A DNA stretch of 64,000 bases from Gibbula magus (GCA_936450465.1 OW388293.1:82544134-82608133); one strand, 5' to 3'. Positions 34,411 through 47,785 are shown, numbered from the stretch's first letter. Numbers and translations are program-made. The notes: generated by a model not told the origin, from the letters alone.

Positions 34411-36081
34411 TGTAAGGATTTTTAAGGCTAAAGCAAAAGATAACAGAGATTGTACCAGCAAGATCCTGATACGAAATCTTCAACGGCAAATTCAAGGAAG
34501 GGGGACATGATAACGTGGTTAGAAAGCAATAATACACCATGTCCCCCCAAATTTACCAAACCAAAACTGTATGAAATTATTAAAATTAACATAAGAGCGC
34601 CTGTATATAAAGTTGACCAGGATCTGAAAGCCCAAGGTCATGATGTTTTACATTTGTCGCCTTAGCATTGCGATTTAAATCCGATTAAACTGATCTGGTG
34701 TATCATTAAATCCAATATCGCCAGGAATAAAACGACGTTTAAATTGTAAGACGTCAAAACTTTAGTTCATGAATCCATGACTAAAATTACACAAGCAGCA
34801 TGGAAGAAATCAGTCGAAAAGATTAAAAATGAGGTCGAACATCAGTACTGGAATCAAAGAGGTTTACGACAGGCGACTATCAGACTTGTTGTCATACAAG
34901 TCCATTCTGAGGTCTCTGACAGCAGTGAGCAAATATCCGACTCAAAATGACTTTTGATACCATCCCTACAACTATAACAAACATTAAACACGTGCATCTC
35001 GCTTACCTGGCTGTTCTCTCATCTGTCAGTACACCCTTGTTATAAATCATGAACTAGCTAAAGACAATGATGATGGTTTGTTAAACAACTTTTTCGTTTT
35101 GTTGTAAAAAATTAAAAGAAAACTGTGTGGAGTTGGTGTGTCTCAACGTCTAAAACGGACTGTACATATGTTCAAGCTTAATAATACTGATATTGTCATA
35201 TACTTATCTTAAACCAGTGAAATCGGTACAAACAAATTGAATGGTTTTCACGCCATAGAATACTGGGATATTGCATTCGACTTAAATATCACAGATAATA
35301 AAACATTAGAACCCTTAGAGGAAACTCGTTTTTACATTTTACTGAAAATGCTTCTGTTATTTGTAAGAAAATACTTTTCATATTCGCTGTAGATGGTCTA
35401 TAGCTAGATGAAATAAATAATTGAATCAATATTATATCATCGCCTGTTAAATGGAAACAATTCATTTAAAGAGACAAAAAAAAGAATTTGATTAAGATTT
35501 TGTTTAAGACGATTGCTGCAACTTGATATCCCGTAACGCGATATCCTGTAAAGTAATGAATGTAATATAACTAAATGCTCAATACTATCTCCGTCTGCCA
35601 TCACTAAGATGCCTTTCTCTCCACTCGAGGTAGGTAAGCAGATCAAATCAAAATTACCTCAGGAGTGCAACGAAAATTAGTCTAGACCAAGAAATCTAAT
35701 CTAGTTGCTATCTTTATGAGATTGATTTCTTCATCCGTTAGCATTTATGTTCTTTAATATTTAGTCACAATGCTTGAGAATGTTTTCTGATCAGTTCTTG
35801 CATAACCTGACATTATAGACATAACTAGACGTATGTTATATGTTTAACTGAGGATTTTGTGAGTTGACGTGTATGCTTGTCGTTATAAGGGTAGCAACGC
35901 AATAAAGTAATAAAGTCCTTGCTACTAAACTTACAATATATTAAGATGAAGGTCAGATAGAAAAATAAAATCTCTCCGTATGTTTGCCATATCTCAAAGA
36001 CATATTAACTTGATTGCCGTACACCTACGCTCAACAATATCTGATTCTGATTCTGAGAGCTGTGTGCTTACCTGGTCATCC

Positions 36082-36135
36082 CGATATCTCAGTAAGGGTT
36101 ACTGTATACGATATCGCAGTAAGGGTTACTGTATA
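36082..36135 (+). repeat. 27-bp tandem duplication private to unit 2
   Basis: CGATATCTCAGTAAGGGTTA... is repeated once with a single change (TCTC to TCGC). Unit 1 has a single copy (near 29125-29155). Confidence 0.85.
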
Positions 36136-38620
36136 CGTGAAGCAGATAGCTGACACTATTTTTTTAAAACGTGATTCAAACTTTGTACAATAACACTGGC
36201 TATTTGAAATTCAAAATGGCTGCCATTATTCAAGGTGATTTTGGTGTTAAAGAGCAAAATATACTGACAAAACAAAATGAAATTCGACAAAATCGCTTTA
36301 CACTTGCACATTTACAACATCAGAATTTCAGATGACCAGTATACTTTTTTAAAACAATAAGAAATATTTGTTTTGTTTTGTGCTTCAATCAATTCCCCTG
36401 AAAAACAACATTTATTTGCTGCACTTATTTCTTTCAGGTTGCATCAACAAACCATGCATTGTTACAGTCATGGTGAGTCTTGAAAATATTGTAGGATTAA
36501 GATACCATACCGGATAATGATATGATATAATAAAATGATTTGACTGAATCGTGTTTGTATTGCCATTTAACTTTCACGCTCTGTTCTTTTTAATCAAGAT
36601 AATGTGTCACAGTTATACATCAAGAATAATATGCGGTGCATTTAAGCTTTGTTATGTTTGCAAGATGTCTGAATTCAGGTTCTGTTGTATTTGTCATATA
36701 GGAAATTAATATAGAAATATTCAAAGTGCCATATGTAATATAGGTTAAGGAACGTTCTCAGAAACAATTTTGAGACACTAACATGGATATATTGAAAATA
36801 CTTTTCTGACACAGTTTGATATCGATTGAGATGATTCGTCATGACATCATATCCAACGAAGCAAGCCCAGTACAAACTCTACTGCTCTGATGTGATTGAT
36901 TTATGGTAATGCTATTGTCTTAGCTGTGTCGTTTAACCGACTTATTGAAAAAAATATAACATGTTAAATCAAGTTGTAATGCAGCCAGAACAAATAATCT
37001 CTTACGAGTAATAAAAATGTTTAATGTTTAATGATGCAGAACACACGTTCAGCGTGTATAGAGTAAATCCAATAACGCAACGCTAAAGGTAATGTACTGT
37101 AAACTATTTATTCGTTTAATGCTCTAATACAACGACATAAATACGTTTCATTGCTGAAAGTAATTTTACTTGTTCAATTGATTTAAATGTTTGTAATCTC
37201 TCAATGTATTTTAGGTACATATATTTGTATGTTGAAACATGAGCAATCAACATGGCTTTTTATGGGTAATTATTGCATTACCTGTTGAGGAGCAACAGTT
37301 TCAAGGATATTTTTAACAGTGTACTAACTGTATATTTAATGTTTAAAGTGCTTAATGGGCTTCAGGAACGGCAGCAACAACTTGTTCCAGTTTCAAACCA
37401 TGAAGGCCTCAAAAAGAGACAAAGATTAGTAATATACCTATTGTAGGTTATGAGAGTTCACTAGAGCGCAATAGCATACGTCAACTGTGATGATATGCAT
37501 TTATCTTATGTCTAGTTTCAAGGGACTAGGTCTTCTCAGATTGGGAAACATGTTCTCACATGTACGCTACACTCGATATTACACTGAACATACCAAATAT
37601 CCTCCATTCCGAGTGCAAGTCTTCTTCATTTTAAGTTTGATTGTACTGATGAAATGTATAAAACAGTTTGTAGTATCAAGATGAAAAGTGTTTCTATTTA
37701 CTTAACTGGATAAACGTTTTACTCATACAAGTTAAATGTTTTATTCCAAACGTTCATCTGCTTTCCATTTTCATCATACAGTCCAATTAAATAGCTAGGC
37801 CAGTAAAGGCCAGTATGTCTAGCGCGTCTGTGGAACAATACGTGGTCACTTTAATGGAATAAATTTTATGTCCCTGATTACCGTCAGACACCTCACTGCG
37901 TGCCAGGAATTTATCCAACAAACGAGACCTGCATTCTTGTCCTTCTGATGGTCAGGGTTTATTTAACGATTCCTTTACTCATAGTACAGACATTATGAAG
38001 GTCACGTATTTCTGAAAATGATTTCTGTGGCAAAACATTTAACATGTTATTTACCTGATGTTTGAATCATCAATGAGATCATTTTTCATGACATTCTACA
38101 TCATTCTAAGTTGGAGAAATGTCACCATCTTATTCATGCCTTTGTTCTTAATACCCTTTTTTTAAATTTAACATGTTATGCTGATTTATCAATACTTGCT
38201 GTTTACCCTTTATATAGGTACAACTTAAAAGTGGTGTTTTTTGCAAGCTGTGTGTGAGGGAATCCCTATCGCCTTTGTTTGAATTTTGAATAGGGACGTC
38301 AACCTCAGGGCATTATTTCAAATAAGAAGTCATATGTTTTAATAGGTTAAGAAGTCCTTACCCAAAATGCTCTGTTGGTTTTCATAAAAAAAATTACTTC
38401 AATCGATCAATTAGGTTCTTGAACTTCTCAAAGATGTCAAACATGGGTGTCCTTCCTGTCTGCTATCATCCTGTCCCTACATGGCTACTACAAATCCCAT
38501 GATTGCATGATATGCTTTCGACTCATAAAGTATATCAGTTGGATCGTGCATCGTTATTTATAGCAGGTATATTGTCAGCCAATGAAATGTCCCGATATGA
38601 TTGTTCAACTGTATTTTCAT

Positions 38621-38741
38621 CTAGAAACTGTTGGCCACGAATGCAGTAATCAACACCATATTGTATCCAGAGGCTGGTATAAACATATCTAGTCGGTCAT
38701 TCCGTCCTTGTGGCAGGGCAGCTCGATATCTAAACCAAGTA
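38621..38741 (-). other. Possible terminal exon (unit 2)
   Basis: Same frame, acceptor-like site and stop as 31645-31765, reading YRAALPQGRNDRLDMF then IPASGYNMVLITAFV and ANSF stop. Retained open in both units, which is expected simply from the recent duplication. Confidence 0.35.
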
Positions 38742-40716
38742 CTGTAAAGAAGTTATTACGGCTTGATTCTGTTGAGGTGTGTACTGTCTGGTATAAACTG
38801 TATTCATGACTTCACTGTTATGTAGCGTCAACAATGCATTCATGTTTGTAACAATAAAACATTCATTTTGATTTCATTGAATATTCTGTGACTTAATCAT
38901 GGCACTTCAGAGTTTGTTTATGCATGACTTCACAATCTTGATAATTGAAATATGTGTTCCTTCCAAATGTCAAGACTAAAACTATAATAAGTACAAGGTA
39001 ATATTTGTTGACGATGGTTTGATTAAAGTTACCTAGAGCCAAGCAAACAACACAAACTTCACAAAACTAGTAACAATAGATACAATTAATGTATGTATCT
39101 TATTCATATTTCTTGTTTTATTATTTCAGTGTTGTCAATAAATCTGTCAAACCGTCTTACAATTCTCTGATACTAGAAATATTTATCTGAGATATTATCA
39201 CAGCTGCGGGCAAAACAAAATGAATTGTCCATACACAAACTGGAAACAGTACACCTGCAATCTGAAGAACAATATTCCGCGAGTACTGCTGTAATATTAT
39301 ACCACTTATAACAAAGACATTTATACAGAAGTATCAGTCCAGGTGACATTCATCGTGAGAAATCGAATTTCGGTACTTACTTTTGCATTAACATATCAGT
39401 TGTGACTAAACTTAAACATATGTCTTGGACTTGTGGTCGTTGCAAGAATCAACCTTATCCCTTATTTTCCGGGTGTTAATATTGACAGTCCTGCTTTTCT
39501 TATATTTACTTTAGAACAGGTCGTGTGACGTCATTGCTATCTGTATTTATGTTCATTGTAAATGGTGTAACTATGCAGTGACATTGAAATCTACTGCAGG
39601 TCTGCTTCCTTAAAGTGGAAGAGTTTCAGTCATAATTATGTTAACCTACAGGTGCAGCTTTATTGATAGTTAGATAGATTAATCCCCGTATGCAATTACA
39701 TTGTATTTAATCTTGTTTGTAAGCTTCTTCATCAAAATGTCCCTTATTTCAGTTTTTTCCCCGTTTTCTGTTTAGATGAAATATCGTAGAAGCAATAGTT
39801 ATAATAAGAACATCCATTGAAATCTAAAATCTAGAATTAATTATTTCGTGTCTCTACTTGACAACACGTTCATCATTAACATGCTATATATACTAATAAT
39901 GGACTAGTTACTAATGTTCATTCTCATACACTGAATAATAAATCAATAATAACATTACAGTATTCAGCTTACATATACTTATAAGGATCCTTTTAGATCT
40001 TAAATATCAATTTGGCTTTATCATATATTTACCATAAAGATACAAACTAATACCCTTTGCACTATTTTTAGATTAAACATTGAAATTCATAGTGCTATAT
40101 GATCAGTAAGTTATTATGTAAAAATAACCTAATAATCGTTTGAGATGATTGATAATAAGTTTAAGTCTAGTTGAAAATCATATAATTGAGATTATAACCT
40201 TCAGCTTCGGGTGCACGGGTATACTGTGAGGGTGTGACTAGAGGTTTTAAAAGTGAATGCTTGATGAATAAACGACATCTTTGGTACTTCATATTTGGTA
40301 CTCGGTCACCTCGTCCAGATGGAAGCAGTTCATATCAGCTATTCAGGTGATGTTCTGTATCGTATAGTATCCTTTCTCCCAGACGCATGAACAAACTAAT
40401 TCAAAACTATCAAAATGTATCCCTGATATTTTTTTCAGCACTACTTATAACTTTTGTTGGTCTACATTTATCTTGCAAATTCAAAATACCACTACATGAC
40501 TGTATGTTACAACTGAGAACAGATTTCATACTACTACTATACTTCAATACTATATATTGTCCAATCAAGCAACATTATTTCACTTAAATTGCAAAGTATG
40601 ATTTTATACACCCGTGGGTATATTGAGAGTGCTCAGTCTATCATGGGAGAGACTTAAAATGTCCACTGACTTCTCATGTTCAAAATCGATCTAACCAGAT
40701 AAAAGCAGACCTGTAA

Positions 40717-41780
40717 TTCAGAATAGTTTTATTGCCATTAATTCATGTGAAATCCTTTAAAATACTTCCTCTGTAGATGTTGTGTTATAAATTATATATG
40801 ATTTAATATGTCAGATCTAAATGGAGGAGTGCAATCCTCAACATTAACTTTATGAATATGTATATACATATTCATATTAATATTCATCACTAAAGATTTA
40901 TACACCAATTAATAATTGATAGTGATGTCCATCTACAAACAATTAAACACTGCCGCTACTCTTGAACTCAAATGTCTTTCTAAAAAGTATATTCTTATAT
41001 GTTTTAATTACTGTTAGTATGTGTCTCTCCATATTACTACTAATCCAGTACTGTTTTACGGATGTCCGACTTAAACTACGACAAAAGGAAAGTTCTAAGT
41101 TTTACGACAGTGTGCACATACAAAACATTGTTATACCTAAACAATAATTTCCCCACAAGCACAATTTTAGGAAAACAGAAGGTGTCGCTGTTACATTTTG
41201 CTTATTACACATTCATGACATACCAACTAATTTGAGAGTTATATGTTATTTTGATCTCAATTGATAAGTTGATAGGGAGATCACCCTTGCAGTCTCCGAG
41301 CATCTGCTTCCAAGACAATTTCATTCTGAATTCTTCATTAGTTTTATTACAACTTGTCTAATATTATGGGATGATCAAGCTATTGTGGTTTCTCGGAAGC
41401 AATGTGAGCCGCTTACCGAACATGTTCCCTGATGGAAGCCAGTCAAATTAGTCTGGCCTGGCTACCATTGATGCTGAATATTCACAGTCATTTCCTCGAA
41501 ATTAGATATTATTTCCAGTACCAATGTTAAGCATCATAGAGAATAAATAGTGTGGACAATATATACCATTTTGTACTGCTTCTGGTCTTACAAAGAAATA
41601 AGAACATCACATGAACATTCTCTTGAAGAAAAATTAAACAGATACTGGATTCACTTAGCTTACAGAAACATTTTCGTACAAGAAAACAGAAAAACTCAAA
41701 ATGGCTTCATTACTTTCAGTTGAGATTTTTTAGGGAGATTTTAAAGAGAAATTTAGAAAATGTTGTATAACGTATTGTAT
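40717..41780. other. Block A' after the tandem duplication
   Basis: From 41160 it aligns with about 11190-12570 of A, with gaps. A palindrome ATGAATATGTATATACATATTCAT-type sequence lies at 40852-40875 in an AT-rich stretch. No gene recognised. Confidence 0.45.
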
Positions 41781-42189
41781 ATTATGTATAATTGCCGATT
41801 GGTATTCTTAAAGTTATCTCCTCATTTGCCCTTATCTTGACACATTGGATTCATGTGGTCGTTCAAGTGCACACTTGCTTACAGAATGCATATATAAAGT
41901 ATAAGAATATCCAGAATATATCTATTCTTTATTCATGCACCTCTATAACATTACAACAACAAACTATGTTGTGTATACTAACAAAAAGGCAGCACTTAGA
42001 TCAACCAATCTGTCATCATTTGCACAGAATTGCGTGGAAAACTGATAATTTACAACTTCGTCTGGGATGTTTTTGCAGCTTCGGGATAGCCAGGTGAATG
42101 AAGTTCTCATGTGGCAAGTGGAAACAGCACATCTGAATTTTCAGGTGCTACATACTAGTAACTTCACACTATTCAACCTCATTTAGGAT

Positions 42190-42659
42190 ACAAATCTCTA
42201 TCATCTTTTACCCGGCAGGAAGCTTGTGTCCTACGACGATGTCGTATTGGACACTCTCATCTTACTCACTCATATCTTTTAAAGGGGGAAGATACCCTGT
42301 CAGTGTCCTCTCACAATCAAACACATTCTATGTGAGTGTTGGGACACTGCACATATCAGGGAAACTTTTTATCCTTCTATTTCAATCAATCTAGTTTTTA
42401 CTCATTTCGGTGAGCATCGTGTTTTAGATTCTCTGAAGGCTATACACCTTATTGACAAATTGTAAATTTTAACTTTTCATTATCAGTTTTTATTCAACTT
42501 GTGATAATACGCTGATGTTTTTACGGCCTTCGTACCGTGTTCTGTTTTTCAATAGCAATTTTCTTTTTTAAATTAGGCTAATAAATTAAATATCTCGCCG
42601 CTAATGGCTGCAATACTGCCGAAGCGGCGTTAAACAACAACTCACTCACTCACTCACTA
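42190..42659 (+). mobile_element. LINE (non-LTR retrotransposon) 3' end
   Basis: In one frame 42190-42466 encodes GRKLVSYDDVVLDTLIL, a stop, then GKIPCQCPLTIKHILCECWD and HIRETFYPSISINLVFTHFG, ending LKAIHLIDKL stop. The C-x-C...H...C pattern and surrounding residues fit the C-terminal tail after the reverse transcriptase of non-LTR elements (of the kind GH(T)xLT...C..C..PLTVxHLL.EC). The 3' UTR follows, with GCCGAAGCGGCGTTAAAC and a (CTCA)n tail at 42641-42659. Such tails are familiar from gastropod repeats. The copy is truncated and has an internal stop, so it is dead. Confidence 0.7.
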
Positions 42660-43900
42660 CATACTAGTATTACTGATGAAATGTTTGTATACATACCTAT
42701 ATGTAAAATTAATTCATCCGATATAACTGAGTACAGAATGCTCTATTGGAATAATAAACCAAAAATTTTATGTTTTTAGATATGCACTCTTTAGAAAATC
42801 ATAAAATAAAATCTTAAGAACGCAAAAGTGTAATCATAAATTGTTTTATTTTCTCATTACCATCTAAGAACTTGATGACAGCTGTTTATTCTCATGATAT
42901 AACATACGTTTTGAAAGGTGGATACAAATCGGACATGTAAACCTAGAAAAGGGTATGGTATGTTAAGTTTTAAGACTACTTTTAGGCGATGAAACGTACA
43001 TGTAGCATATCAAAGTGTTAATAGGTGGCGCATCGGGTGGAATATACTGTTTTATTACACACATGTGAGTGAGAACACTTTGAGATATTTTTGGTATCCA
43101 ACGTATATTAGATACTGCGGGAGACGCATCTGATTGGTCGCTCCATGGTGATGACCCGAGGTCACGAAGGCGGGACTACTTTTGCTATTCATAAGTAAAC
43201 ACATTACTAAAATTCGTAGGAATCACAAACTGAGCACAATCTGGAATATTATATATGAAACAACGACAAAGCCGAATTCGGTCGTCCTATCTTAACCTGT
43301 GCCGTCATACACATCAGCTGTGCATGTGAGTTGTCTCCCTTCAACCGTCAGTGGCGTCACAACGTCGACTTGGTCAAGCTCGCCTCGCTGTGTTACTCGC
43401 TACTCACTCCATTTCGAGACGCTCCAATACATGTTTACGGGAAACAATCACACAAACGTCTTTGGTTATAATGATCCCGATGCAAAGTGACTTCGTTTTA
43501 CCGATGGTGAGAACCCTTACAAGAACTGACATGGGCTTGTCGTTGCCTAGTTTATAGGCTCCTGTTCGAAAATGGCGAACTGACAGTGTTTTTCACAAGT
43601 AAATCGGAGTTCAAGATTTGAGTGAGTGAATAGAACGCTTTTATCAGTGTTATGTTTTCCTTTATACTCGGGAACAAGTTATTCAAAAGTTAAGATTCAA
43701 TTGAATCATAACTTAGCACACCAATAAGCGCTTAAATCAAAGATTATGTTTGTGTGCGGCATTAGACACTCTTTACAGTTACACATTGTGACGTCACTGA
43801 CGTGTAAGTGAATTGTATTACTGCGCGCTTCAAAAGAACGTCTAGTAATTTCCGTTTATAACTAATTAAATCATGTTGTTTATATGTGTGTAATAAATAA

Positions 43901-44044
43901 AATACCAAACTCATTCCCTATGAACACCGTATTTATTACAACTCGTCACTCGCAAACGTATTTAACTCGCTTTCGCTCGTTAAATACGTTTACAAGTAAC
44001 TCGTTGTAATAAATACGGTATCCATAGGGAACTTGTTTGGTATT
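43901..44044. repeat. 144-bp palindrome
   Basis: Arms of about 65 bp run AATACCAAACTCATTCCCTA...CGTATTTATTACAACTCG and back through CGTTGTAATAAATACGG to AGGGAAC-TTGTTTGGTATT, around GTATTTAAC/GTTAAATAC. It could form a hairpin or cruciform and may be one end, or all, of a foldback element. Confidence 0.75.
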
Positions 44045-44079
44045 GTCTATTTCCATTAAACATGCGCACATCATGGGCA

Positions 44080-44240
44080 TAAATCAGGAGATTGAAGAAT
44101 TGCCGAGTGGTAGGTAGGTCATCTGATCAATCGTGTTCCCACGCTACATGTCTAACAGCTGCAGCTAGAAGGACCAGTGCTGGTGACAATGAGATATTGC
44201 AAGGGATGTGACGTATTGGTGCAGGTACGGACTCAGTTAT
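44080..44240 (+). other. Conserved island, counterpart of 12715-12900
   Basis: Keeps the acceptor-like CATAAATCAG, the aligned frame RLKNCRVVGRSSDQSC..CLTAAARRTSAGDN and the donor-like GGTGCAG|GTACGG. Lacks a 23-bp stretch that A carries after GGTGACAA. Confidence 0.35.
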
Positions 44241-44399
44241 CAAGAACACCTTAGTTCAGTCGAAGCTTGACAATGCTATAAGCAACTACATCGAAATATT
44301 TCAATCATTACAATAACCGCGACAAAAGACTCGCTTTTCATCATTTCTATGGCTTTTAAAATGTGTCTTAAGATGTTTTGTGCTGAATCAACAATAGCT

Positions 44400-46110
44400 G
44401 AAAATAAAAAAAATTGCTTTCCAGAAATCGATCATGTGCACTCAGTAATTCAAATAAGATCACCTTAAATAGCTTTCTCTAACAGACAAGATACAGACAT
44501 AGTTGTCGAAATATTGTATGTTGGTTTTCTAAAAACATAACTTCATTTCTAGAGACAGATTAATTGAAACCTTTGTAATACCTTTGATCCTCTGTAGCTG
44601 ATACAAACCAGAACTGGCTGAATGTGTCCCTATGTGTAGGTTATCGTTGATCAACGTATTAGAATTGTTATTAGTTTCAATCAACAAATACAATTCAATA
44701 CAAGAAATAGAAAGTATGGTTCCCTCAATTGATTTTTTAATATTAAGAATTAAGATGAAATTCTTTCTATTCCATGTCCACTCTGCAATCTACCTAACCA
44801 TGATTGGCAAAACTAAAAAGACTTGAACAATTTACACCAACATCTATGTTCTCATCATGGACGATTTGATGGAGTAAACTCCACACACCTTTTGACCATA
44901 GACACTTTTATGACTCTGATTTAAATAAGTAATATCAGTTTATGATATAGCTCCTGCTTTAATGACACCATTTTAAACTACGGAAGCTATTTTGACGTTT
45001 ATATCACAGGACATGATTACTCGTGATTCTTCCTCGCTGAGAAATCGATGTCTGATTATCGCACGTGGTGACTGCTTTAAAGGTAGTGTCTATACCTGGT
45101 AGAGCTGAGATGAATACTAAATACTTCCAACGTAATCAAAGAAGATAGCTTCTCCTTTCCATGATTTTCGAATTTGTGTTTTAAAAAAAACGAAAACAAT
45201 ACTTTTTATAATAATGTGATGTAACATTGAGCATTGTAAACATAATTGCAAAGGTTGATCATAAAAATGCGAATATATCAAATATCAACCAAAACTCAAG
45301 TACTTGACATGCATTTGTATAATCACGTTTTCAATGTTCTCAAGCACTTTGTCACAAATTACCAAAAGTACTTAAGTATATCAAGTACTTTAAAAGTGTA
45401 CTTAAATACTACAGCTTAGTACTTGACCTGTTAGGCTAATTGGATGTGAACTTTTCAGTATATAAATTGAATATCATATATAAAGATGTTAAAAAAACAA
45501 ACGTTTATTAAAGGGGTCCATTCTGGGGAACTGTTATAGCCCAGGGTCAAAGGCCATATCGTTACCATCTTTGGAACACAATACTACAGGTGCCACAATG
45601 AAGTAAGGTTTGATTTATCAACCGTCCCAGTCATCATATCCTAACTAGATATCAACTCTATTTTGTGTTCTTACGACCAACTTATGTTCGGCTATAATTG
45701 ATGACAGTTATCAATAAAAATAGAATGATGAAATGCTTGCTGTGTATCCTCACGACAATTAGTTGTGTTGGCGTGGGCGGCTTCTCTTCCATCTGCAATT
45801 TAATCTCAGATGAACGCTTTGTTGAGAATGGCCTTGTTGCTGAGACATAACATAAATGGTTTGAAATATAGAGGAATTAATTCATTAACTATAATTATTC
45901 CTTCAATCTTTTCATTGAAACCAGAACTGTATTGATTGACACTAACATTCAGTTCATTTCAGATGGATAATGTATATCAATGTGTGCTGAAACCTCAAGT
46001 GAACTGCAAAATAAGTATAAATACTATTTACTTGGATTCTGGTCATTAAACAAATACAAAAAAACAAAAGCTTCATTACGGCACATCAGTGTTCTGCTTT
46101 TTAAGTCTTC
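44400..46110. other. Non-coding part of A'
   Basis: Aligns with 13100-13460 and 14480-16215 of A. A repeated AAGTACTT motif recurs between 45295 and 45425 (CAAGTACTTGACATG, AAAGTACTTAAGTA, CAAGTACTTTAAAAG), without an A counterpart. No gene. Confidence 0.45.
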
Positions 46111-46111
46111 A

Positions 46112-46158
46112 GAAGAGGAATACATTATTATAGACTTATTTCATTCTGATCTGGCAGA
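46112..46158 (+). other. 47-nt segment identical to 16219-16265
   Basis: Encodes EEEYIIIDLFHSDLA at the end of a 61-codon ORF (45980-46165) with an ATG start. See the A copy. Confidence 0.4.
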
Positions 46159-46269
46159 CAAATAAATCACAAAGCAAGGATAGGCCCCATAAAGTGCGCT
46201 TTCATCAAGTGAATGGACTAAAAATGCAAAACAAAGTTAAGGTGCGATAGAATCTCCAATATTTATTAT

Positions 46270-47770
46270 CCCTAGGGTTTTTGTTTTGTTGAAGTTGAAA
46301 ACAACCTTCTTATATGTGTTTCTATTGTGGTCAATTATTTAACAAATATTCAATCATGTAATCTGACCCCAATGATAATGTAAAACAGATCAATTTTGGA
46401 TTGATATTATTATTTTGACCAATTTGTAATCAAATCAATCAGTTCTGTTGTGGAACATTGAAACGCAAAGTAATCACACAATATCAGACAATCAACAAAT
46501 GCTAATGATTACAGGTAGTCGATGTGGATTACACAAAAGGTAACATATATCATCTATAATCACAGTGCGATTATAACAAGTTTTTCCAACAGGTTCCATG
46601 TCAGTGTTTATATCTTTTTGATAGAAGAAGGCGATACATACAATTAAGATGTACTTAATTTCCTATCACTGAAACACTTTTTAACAGTCATTGTTACTTT
46701 ATCTAACAATAACACATGTTCATGAATTCCATAAAAAGAAATACTTGTTACATTTGATACTGTTTTAATAGATACGCTGGTAGTTTATTGGGTTGTAAAT
46801 ACATGTGATAGATACCCAATTCAATGCGGACACTGTTTCTCTTTATTCTTTACGGAGAAGGCCGAAAATAAATATCTTTTCTTTGTGAACTGAACGTCTT
46901 CAGGTCATCTCTCAAACTTATCAGTCTGCTCTGAGGACATTTTTATTCGATTTATTATGAAGTTTCCTCCTCTAAGCGTGTGTCTGGCAACTTGCCAGGG
47001 TCTGACTGATAACTAGTTGACAGAGTGGTTAGTTATCCTTTTGGGCTCTCATATGTAACGTTCTTGATTGATATTCTAGTGTATTCATTAACATTTTAAG
47101 TTATTGTGACTTATTTTGTCATGACAATTGGTTGTAGATTAATTACTGGAGGTATCAAATATCCTTCAAGATGGTAGTGTGAAGATTTGATGGCAGTATA
47201 CTTAGACTACTATGCCTCCATGTGATGTTATATCTTCTGTAGTTTCTGCACCTACTGACACACACATGTATGTGATAATGCCGCAATAACCTTCCTTCAA
47301 TTATTAATTGAAAGTTATCCATGTGTGAGAGAACCCAGACATGTAATCATGCAATATGCTCATCTTAAGAACCAAGGGATATCTTTAGTTCTCATAAAGT
47401 CATATTAATATTTCGTTTAAGCTCGTTTAGTTGTCTGTGGCAATGAAATGCATGTTTAAATAAAACATCAGATAAATTGATAAAAAATCATCACGACATC
47501 AATACATATTTGGAATGTAAGTCGTAACTGCAAAACATACGTTTAGTTTTTTGTGTGCTTCATAACTTACGAGGTTCCGCAGGCGTATTAGCCAACAATG
47601 TGAAGATTTGGTAATTCTATTTCAGTGAGAGATCATGTTATTGTTTGAAGCATTTAATTGGATATTAAATTGAGCTAAATTGACTATTGCTGAAAATGTG
47701 ATATGTTAAAGATATGAAAATTGGATGATATACTTAATATAGATTTATTGCTCCCATATATCATTACCTT
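46270..47770. other. Distal part of block A'
   Basis: 46330-46690 and 46885-46940 align with A. 46800-47420 aligns with block C reversed (59900-59360), for example CAATTCAATGCGGACACTG and GGGTTCTCTCACACATGG-type sequence. Beyond 47420 no paralogy seen. No gene. Confidence 0.5.
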
Positions 47771-47785
47771 CATCATTTCAGTTGA

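Larger units (their letters stand above)
27462..34416 (+). repeat. Recent tandem duplication, unit 1
   Basis: A 6,955-bp unit repeated directly next to itself (34417-40716) at roughly 97-98% identity by eye. It starts GGATTTTTAAGGC inside the transposase relic and ends GCAGACCTGTAA. Differences: a 733-bp interval (32421-33153) present only here, a 16-bp stretch near 27511 missing from unit 2, and an 18-bp stretch of unit 2 (34612-34629) missing here. There is little or no microhomology at the junction. It could be a real tandem duplication or two haplotypes retained by assembly. Confidence 0.9.
34417..40716 (+). repeat. Recent tandem duplication, unit 2
   Basis: Direct copy of 27462-34416, 6,300 bp long. 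It begins inside the transposase relic, so it carries only the right half of the Tc1-like element (34417-35162, right TIR intact). There a new stop precedes the catalytic motif (LSP-stop-HCDLNPIKLIW). It retains 18 bp lost from unit 1 and the ancestral 57 bp at 39399-39455. It has gained a 27-bp tandem repeat (36082-36108 and 36109-36135). Its possible exon is at 38621-38741. Confidence 0.9.
41781..44060. repeat. Insertion interval in A' (absent from A)
   Basis: Block A passes directly from about 12570 to 12700 where A' has this 2.3 kb. It contains a LINE 3' end (42181-42659), a more GC-rich stretch with CpGs (43120-43420) and a long palindrome (43901-44044). The ORFs 41792-42097 and 43299-43557 are not recognised. 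Confidence 0.6.
22435..47420 (+). repeat. Segmental duplication, block A'
   Basis: The second, direct copy of the block at 1141-21945, lengthened by insertions. These include the GIY-YIG fragment (25.3-25.8 kb), a 3.8-kb interval 26.24-30.04 kb holding the Tc1-like element, the 6.3-kb second tandem unit, and 41.78-44.06 kb. Its distal end (46800-47420) also matches block C reversed (59900-59360). Confidence 0.85.

Noticed and set aside
34087..40587. Hydrophobic 66-codon ORF conserved at 34087-34287 and 40387-40587
   Set aside because: Conservation only reflects the recent tandem duplication. No family, no splice or start context, and no block A counterpart.
43120..43560. CpG-richer stretch with overlapping ORFs as a possible promoter and first exon
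   Set aside because: It sits in an interval inserted into A' and ends in a long palindrome. No core promoter or splice evidence, so a transposon origin is simpler.
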